Of a DNA stretch of 64,000 bases, positions 58,001 to 64,000 are shown in pieces. The notes beneath the pieces were generated by a model that had not been told where the DNA came from, did not search any database, and saw only the letters and a program-made list of their open reading frames with translations. Positions within the stretch are counted from its first letter, which is position 1; each line of letters begins with the position of its first letter. A program made the position numbers and the translations under genes. The stretch covers positions 81,462,472 to 81,526,471 of the forward strand of contig CM055816.1 of the NCBI GenBank assembly GCA_029582265.1, given 5' to 3'. The stretch is from Zoroaster sp. YZ-2022 (Eukaryota; Echinodermata; Asteroidea; Forcipulatida; Zoroasteridae).

Positions 58001-61000
58001 ATTAGCCAAATTGTGTACATGTATGTTTTCTGCAGAAATTTTTGGGCTAAGAAAGAATGTTACAATCCACTTGAACAAAACAAAGCATTTTCTTCTTAAT
58101 AGGTACTGTGCGTGTTATTTATCAGAACAATAAACACCTGTTTTGTGATCATGTTTGCAACTGTGGGTATGGTGATTAACAAAACTTAATTTAACATATT
58201 ATAACTATCGATCTCACATTTATAACCATAGAAGTCCTGTGGAGAACAATTGCTCCTCATTCAAGGACGTCTTGACACCATACTCTGTCTTAGACGACCA
58301 TGATGGAGTCCAGCTTATCGTGGTACGGCGCCGCCGCTTGCTCAAGTCCATAATGTTTGCTGTTCAACAGCCTCAATTCTCAGTCCACAAGCTAGCAAAT
58401 GTGGAATTTGTTGGGGAAGAAGGTGTTGATGTTGGGGGCCCAAGAAGATAAATGTTTAGGTAAGCGATCAGTCAAAGTTAGAGCTGGTGCTATGAAGCTG
58501 TAAGTTGGTGACCCCAAAAGATGCATTTGTCATGTGGATGTGAGATTGCTGCTATTTAAGTCCCCTGGCATTCAGCAAAATGTCAAGTCATTGCTTTTGT
58601 AGATATTCAGGGTACTTGATAATTTGAGCAAAATGGCAAAGCTGTTTGGATTTAAAATGAGGACAATGTCTTCTTTTTGGCTTCACATATTTATCTTTTT
58701 TCAGTTTTAAATATGCCAAATGCACAGTTTCAAGGGGTTGCTGTACAAGGTATCGTTACCTGGTTAGCTGTGTTTGTGGATAGCAATCTGTATGCAAGTG
58801 TATGCTATTTATATCATGCAACCGGCTGATACGCTGTTCAGGTACTGTATCTTATTCATCTTCTTTCTCCTAATATAAAATGCTTCTAAACGCTTCCGCC
58901 AATTTCACCAAACTTGCCCATAAAAACAACTGACCTAAGCTTTATATGGGGCTTACTTGTATCGCGGTGCCAACAATGACCTAGCGCTCACTAGTGGTCT
59001 TTTCAGTCAAAAGTGAAAAATCCTTCTCCCACAGTCTTCATGCAATTAAAGCCAAACTTCATCAGTTGCATCCCTCGACCAAGCCTCTTATTGGTCACAT
59101 GCATCCTTAACCAAATTAGGCTATTAGCAGATTTTGGTCAGTAGGGTAATTTTCTGGAAAACAGGCAAAATGTTTCTTTCCTCACTTTTTTCAAACAATT
59201 TCTATCAAACTTGGTCATTTATGTTCCTTTTAAAAGCCCTATAATTATGGGATCTTTGCAGATTTAGGTCATAGGTTAGGTAGTGGTCAGTAGGGGCAGT
59301 GGCGGATCCAGAGAGGGGGGTGGGGGCGTGTCTCCGACAAATGTTGTTTTAACATGTATTACAAACTTGTATGAAACACCACTTATTCTGATATTATGAC
59401 TTAGTGCACTCTTAAAATTCTAAGGTCACCTCGTGGGCAGCAATAGTCATTGTCTGGTAACATTCTTTGTTTTCTTACCTAAGATATTCGTCCTTATTCA
59501 CAGATTACTCATGAAGGCTGTTGTTGATGAGATGGGCATCCTCGAGGGACCTGATGGTGGGCTCTACTTCACCCACAATGTCGACCTATTGGAGAAGGGA
59601 AGTTACGAACTGGCGGGCAGACTTGTTATGTGGAGCCTCAAACAAGGTGGCCTCGGTCTGCCCGTCCTGGGACTACAATTGTACCGGACCATGTTTACTG
59701 GTGAGAAACCAACATTTACCCCAGACATAGTCACAGATGTTGATGTCCGTGAAAAACTTGATAAGGTGGGTGATATCTAAAATGCAATGCAAGTTTTTCA
59801 AAACACACAAGATTTGTCACTGCGTACAGATTTCACAGAAAAACACAGAATACTGATGAAGATCCAATGAGCCAATTAAATGTTTGTAACTAGTGTCTTG
59901 TTCAGACTTTTACTTTGACAGCAGCATTCACACAAACAGTGACTGCTAAAAGGGAATATTTTTCATAGAATAATTGTGTGATATGAGAGCATGACATCTT
60001 TATGCAGTACAGCACCAATGCACAGGCCAGGAAGTAATCCAGGTGTGTCTTCTACAACTTACCAAGAAGTCACAAAACCATGAAATTGATGCAGATGTAC
60101 CACCATATGCGGCCAAACATCTCAGATGAAATATATTGCATTAAAACTGAAACGGTTATTGGAGTTTGATTGCAATTTATGATTTTGGAGCAAATAATGG
60201 CCGACTTGAATACATGTGCTTTTCTTATGTACATGTAGGGCAACCTTTAATGGTGCATTGTTTAGTACAGAATTGGCATCCAACTGTTACAAATGTGCTT
60301 TGTATTTCTTTTGTTTCTTAAATTCTGTTTATAGTTAGCTGCCTGCAGCAAGGACAACTTCAGGGAGGTTGCAGACGAATTAGCAGATTGGGCGTCGGAG
60401 AGAGGCATAACTAGACTGTACAGGGGGAATTTTGATGAAAAAGACCAGATTGTGTCTTCTCTTGTGAAACAGCATGTGGTCTATCGGTAAATATTGACAT
60501 TTTGCAACATTTTGCAATAAGTCAAAGCTACATGTACATGTACCTAATAGAGTAATTGAAAACATATAACTGAGATAATGATACAGACTTGTCATTGACT
60601 ATACACAAAGGGGTGGGGTAGCCTTTAGTCAAGGCACTCGCGACAACACGGACAGTGCCACCACACTGCCGACAGACTAGTGCGAGAGGCGGAGCTGCGA
60701 AGCGCCTTTACCAGTTCGTTTTGGGATCTTATGTTTTTCTTTACGTTCTCCAATCAATTTTGGTAGGAGATTTTACATGCATATTGCAAAATCCTTATTC
60801 AAAGTCGGCCAATGAGCAGACAGATTTACGTCACCATTGCGCGCACGTGCAAATGCAAATGTGCAAGATGTAGTTTCGGATTGGGGTGTTTTACTTTGAT
60901 GGATAAAAGTGTGGACTAGACCACCTGGCTACAAATCCTGGTTTTGTTTCTGTTTTTTGCTCCCCCCCCCCCCTCTCCAACAAGGACCTGGCTATACCAT

Positions 61001-62708
61001 TGTCTATACAAGCCCTGCTTGGAAATACAAACGTGTAAAGAAAGAACAAACTCATGAAAACAGGATGTGGGGATCCTCTCAAATTTTTGGGTAGTACACC
61101 AGTGAATTGAAACGTGACGACAGACGGTAGACTTTTGTAGTTTTGCACTTTGCACCGTATTAAATTTTCCTTCCAACCTATTCACCTTGTGCAGAACGCA
61201 ATCAGAGATTACCCAGTTCAAGAAAGGTCTGGGTGATCTACTAAGTGCAGTGGAACAGTACCCAACCTTGTTTCAACAAGTTTTCACTTGTCAACACAAC
61301 CAGCCTCTGACAAGACAGATTGTAAAATCTATAACTACAGTAAAGTGGTCTCCAGAAGGATCAAATTTATGAACAATTGTGAAGGTATGTCAGTAGTGCA
61401 GGTGCTTAACAAAACATTGTGCACTTTATGGTAAAAACACGACATTTGACATGAGGGTACATACTGCGCCAACAATTATTTTTACCTTTGAACCCATGTT
61501 GGGTCTCGCCTATTTAACGGGAGGGCCACGTTTTTGAATTGTAGGGATGCAAGACTGTAAACAATCAAGCTCCACTGTGGAAGTACACTCCATTGTCTTT
61601 GACATACTCGGCCAAGAAGAACTCAATTTCTAATAATCAGGTACCAACAAGCAAGTATGAGACACTAACAACAAAGGAGGTTAATACAACCAAGTGAAGA
61701 CCATGTGGTGCTAGACTGAACTGGAGCAGCTATTACAGACTCATTTTAGATTAACTGCTCTAATTAGGTTTTACACCTCCTTTTCATAAATGTGGCCCCG
61801 CCCTTTCAGTCCAAAAAGAAAATTCACTCCCTTGCAATTTTGTACACCATGCCAAATCTCATGCTTATACACACTCATTTCACCATAGGGTCATTAACAG
61901 CTGGACAGTCATTAACAACATGTAAATGTATCTCCAATGTACACATACATGTATTTAAGTTTGACACAGCTGTTAAGGTAGAGTACCTGTACATCTTTGG
62001 TAATTACTCCACAAATTGATGTCCATAAAAGGTCATTTGGTAAGAATCTCTGGAGAGCTGTTGATGGTATAAAACATTATGAAAAAAAATTTCCCTTTCA
62101 AGTAATGTGACTTTATAGACATTGATAATTTTCTACCCGAAAATTGAATCTGAGAAACAGTACTTGCAAGTAATGTTTCTCACCAGTGCTCACAGTAATA
62201 AAATACCTGGAAATAAATGTAACCACTACAGATTTATGATGATATATCAAAACCCTATCTTTTAAAAACAAGATTTCTTATGTTAATTTTATGAAATAAA
62301 TTCCAATGATTCCAAATACATAACATGTACACTGCCTTTAAGATGTGCTTTAAGTCTTGAAAGTGCTTATTTGCCCTAAGTTTGAAAACTAGCATTCATA
62401 ACATACAGTGATAAAGCCTCCTGATCACAATACAAATGTTGTATTGATTTTCAGATGGGAAAGCCAAGACAAGTGTAGAAGATGTGTTGGTGTTTATCAC
62501 CGGTGCAGACAAAGTCCCACCAATGGGTTTTCCCAACGGCCTCGGCATAGATTTCTTCACTCCATTAACACCAGACATGAAGTCATATCCTACAGCGACA
62601 ACATGCACACAGGAGTTACGTCTGCCCAGAGGGATCGGAGAACCTGCACAATTCCAAGCCTTAATGGAAGAAGCTATACTGAATACTCAAGGTTTTGGGA
62701 AGCTGTAA
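55009..62708 (+). CDS. G2E3-like HECT E3 ubiquitin ligase gene (at least ten exons, two in-frame stops)
   Basis: Exons: 55,009-55,166; 55,724-55,830; 56,385-56,439; 57,049-57,098; 57,867-57,980; 58,232-58,459; 59,504-59,765; 60,335-60,486; 61,195-61,384; 62,455-62,708, with matching phases up to the last junction. The product has GGFKLL..VGQGRIYIRPIQ, a CQKC..HCEEC finger-like pair, an acidic linker, then a HECT domain: NVEFVGEEGVDVGGPRR, LYFTHN, GRLVMWSLKQGGLGLPVL, WSPEGSN, VLVFITGADKVPPMGFPNG and the catalytic-type YPTATTCTQELRLP (Cys codon 62,604-62,606). Family: HECT ligases load ubiquitin on that Cys. The N terminus and combination match G2/M-phase-specific E3 ligase-like proteins of fish and invertebrates. 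TAA at 58,449-58,451 replaces the usual Glu after GGPRR, and TGA at 61,370-61,372 follows EGSNL. The last exon needs one incoming base but the previous one supplies none, so a short exon is missing or a frame is broken. Upstream exons are also missing. Confidence 0.82.
55245..55397. mobile_element. Small MITE-like element in HECT intron 1
   Basis: CAGGCCTGGAATTTTA at the left is matched by the complement of TGTAATTTCAGGCCTG at the right. 153 bp, non-coding, no clear target duplication. Confidence 0.55.
59296..59335. mobile_element. Possible hAT-type end fragment
   Basis: CAGTGGCGGATCCAGAGAGG followed by a G-run resembles one terminal repeat of CAGTGGCG-type hAT elements. The opposite end is not found. 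Confidence 0.35.
61977..62337. mobile_element. TTAA-flanked MITE in the last HECT intron
   Basis: TTAA at 61,973-61,976 and 62,338-62,341. The left end (GGTAGAGTACCTGTACATCT) and right end (complement of TACACTGCC) are imperfect inverted repeats. The interior TTTGGTAATTACTC and GATGGTATAAAACATT matches an abundant TTAA-flanked MITE that I recall from echinoderm genomes. 361 bp, non-coding. Confidence 0.65.
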
Positions 62709-64000
62709 TACAAGTTTCCTTGTACATGTACATTCTTGCCAAAAGTGAACTGTGTTTGGGTGTCCAAGGCCTTCTACACAGCAACACTATTGCTAGTTAA
62801 TTTGTATCTGAAGTCGTAACAGATATTCAAACAACTTTTTCAATTCCATTTGGTATTAAAATGTTAGAAAAAGCTGTACCCCTAAATGCAAGGTGAATTT
62901 TATTTTACTTTGGGGGTAGGGATGAAACTGACAGCAATGAAAACCATACACAAGGAAGGTTAGGTACTATTTGTGATATTTTCACAACCTTTCACAAATA
63001 ATATCAGCATGGAAATAACCTTATAATAAACCCATGGCACCCATATATGGGTCATTTCACCAGGTTGGGACACAGTGTGATTTTTGTGCAACATTTGTCC
63101 ATATTATGAAAAAGAATTACTTTATTTGACTCAGTTATTTCATGTAACATTCTCCTTTGAGTGTGAAATTGTTTGTTGAAGTATGAAATTGTTTTAATGT
63201 ATTTTAATGGAAATTATGATGAAAAATGTGTCATTTAGACGTAACACGGACACCGTGTCCGTGTTACGTCGTGATTTTTATTTTTCAAACTTTTCAACAC
63301 TCAAATACATAATTATGCAAATTCACTTTGTGTACTAATTACAAGGTACATTATGGCCTAACGTAAAGAACAGTATATTCTCATCGCAATTTTACTCAAC
63401 TGGACCAGTGAATAATTAGATTTTATTGACATATTATTAAGTGTTTATTCTTTGCAAGGCAGTCTGTTATACTCAGAATCTATCGAAAATCTTAAAAGAA
63501 AAGCCTTGTGAATCCATTTCCTATGTACTTAATAATCGTTGGAGCCAGTTAATGTGTAAATTATGTCACACATTACTGGGATAGGCCCCACCAAATTCGT
63601 TGGATCTAGAGAGGTTCAATTCTGGGGATATTTATCAAGAATTGTTTTTTAAGTTGCATCGCCCGATTTATTTTTTGCCGAGGAAATTTTTCTCCGAACA
63701 GATGATGTCGTTTCAAAACGAAAAATTAAACTTACCAAAAATAACTCCCCTCATGCCATCCATGTTTTTTTTATAAATCAAGCGATGTTAAAAGGTATCC
63801 AAAACATTCATTTCAGTTTGAAGTATTTTAATGGGAGAAAACTAATAACATGGGGCTTGGGATCATAACAAGTTTTGATTAAACTAATTTGTTTTGTATT
63901 CAATTTGAAGGTACCGGTACACATCAAGGGGAATCATCAATTGGCCAGTCTTCAGATAATACATTCACCAAGAACATAACTATATGTCAGGTGCAAAACG
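62709..64000. other. 3' flank of the HECT gene
   Basis: AT-rich with no further exon. AATAAA at 63,025-63,030, about 320 bp after the stop, is a plausible poly(A) signal. A perfect palindrome lies at 63,238-63,270. Confidence 0.45.
63238..63270. repeat. 33-bp perfect palindrome
   Basis: GACGTAACACGGACAC is followed by one C and then its exact reverse complement. It would form a 16-bp hairpin in single-stranded DNA or RNA. Confidence 0.93.

Noticed and set aside
62036..62062. Candidate missing HECT exon reading NLWRAVD before the last exon
   Set aside because: The sequence is internal to the TTAA-flanked MITE at 61,977-62,337 and its acceptor phase does not fit.

Overview
This is animal nuclear DNA, with no prokaryotic features. 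It has spliced genes (GT..AG introns with matching phases), many non-LTR retrotransposon remnants, hAT-type and TTAA-type MITEs, simple repeats and two 500-base assembly gaps (5461-5960, 37750-38249). Frequent ACATGTAC motifs, a TTAA-flanked MITE type I associate from memory with echinoderm genomes, and the gene content suggest a marine invertebrate deuterostome, perhaps an echinoderm. That assignment is tentative.

Region by region. (1) 0.6-3.0 kb, minus: a zinc-finger plus tyrosine-recombinase-like gene (Crypton-like fold) whose C terminus is cut off by a 19-bp tandem duplication. Upstream lie a decayed partial duplication, an hAT MITE and, at 4975-5414, two small broken genes resembling Polinton/adintovirus-type ORFs. 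(2) 6-12.6 kb: gene-poor DNA made of diverged copies of a few local repeats. (3) 13,597-25,818: a candidate ~12.2-kb DNA transposon. Perfect 24-bp terminal inverted repeats and oppositely oriented subterminal repeats enclose a seven-exon gene. Its N-terminal half is a 30-bp/10-residue minisatellite and its C-terminal half is a DUF7869-like, probably RNase-H-fold transposase domain. A decayed CR1/L2-group LINE sits inside the left end. (4) 26-30 kb: a 400-bp foldback element and a TTAA MITE. (5) 28.5-54.6 kb: a gene of unknown function (acidic, zinc-finger-like) lies inside a large inverted duplication. The left arm is about 30,227-36,875 and the right arm about 43,588-53,654, extended to 54,640 by tandem repeats. 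Both arms carry a fragment of 28S rRNA that includes the sarcin-ricin loop. The right arm alone carries a 3.5-kb insertion with 12-bp inverted ends and a 4-bp target duplication. The centre holds LINE fragments, an ORF1-only element, an 80-bp minisatellite and an assembly gap. (6) 55-62.7 kb, plus: a G2E3-like HECT E3 ubiquitin ligase gene of at least ten exons, phase-consistent except at the last junction, with two in-frame stop codons inside the HECT domain.

The genes do not form one pathway. The window is mostly a record of mobile-element activity around three host-like or domesticated genes. Several single-base differences between the arms fall in homopolymers, so some frame breaks elsewhere may be sequencing errors.
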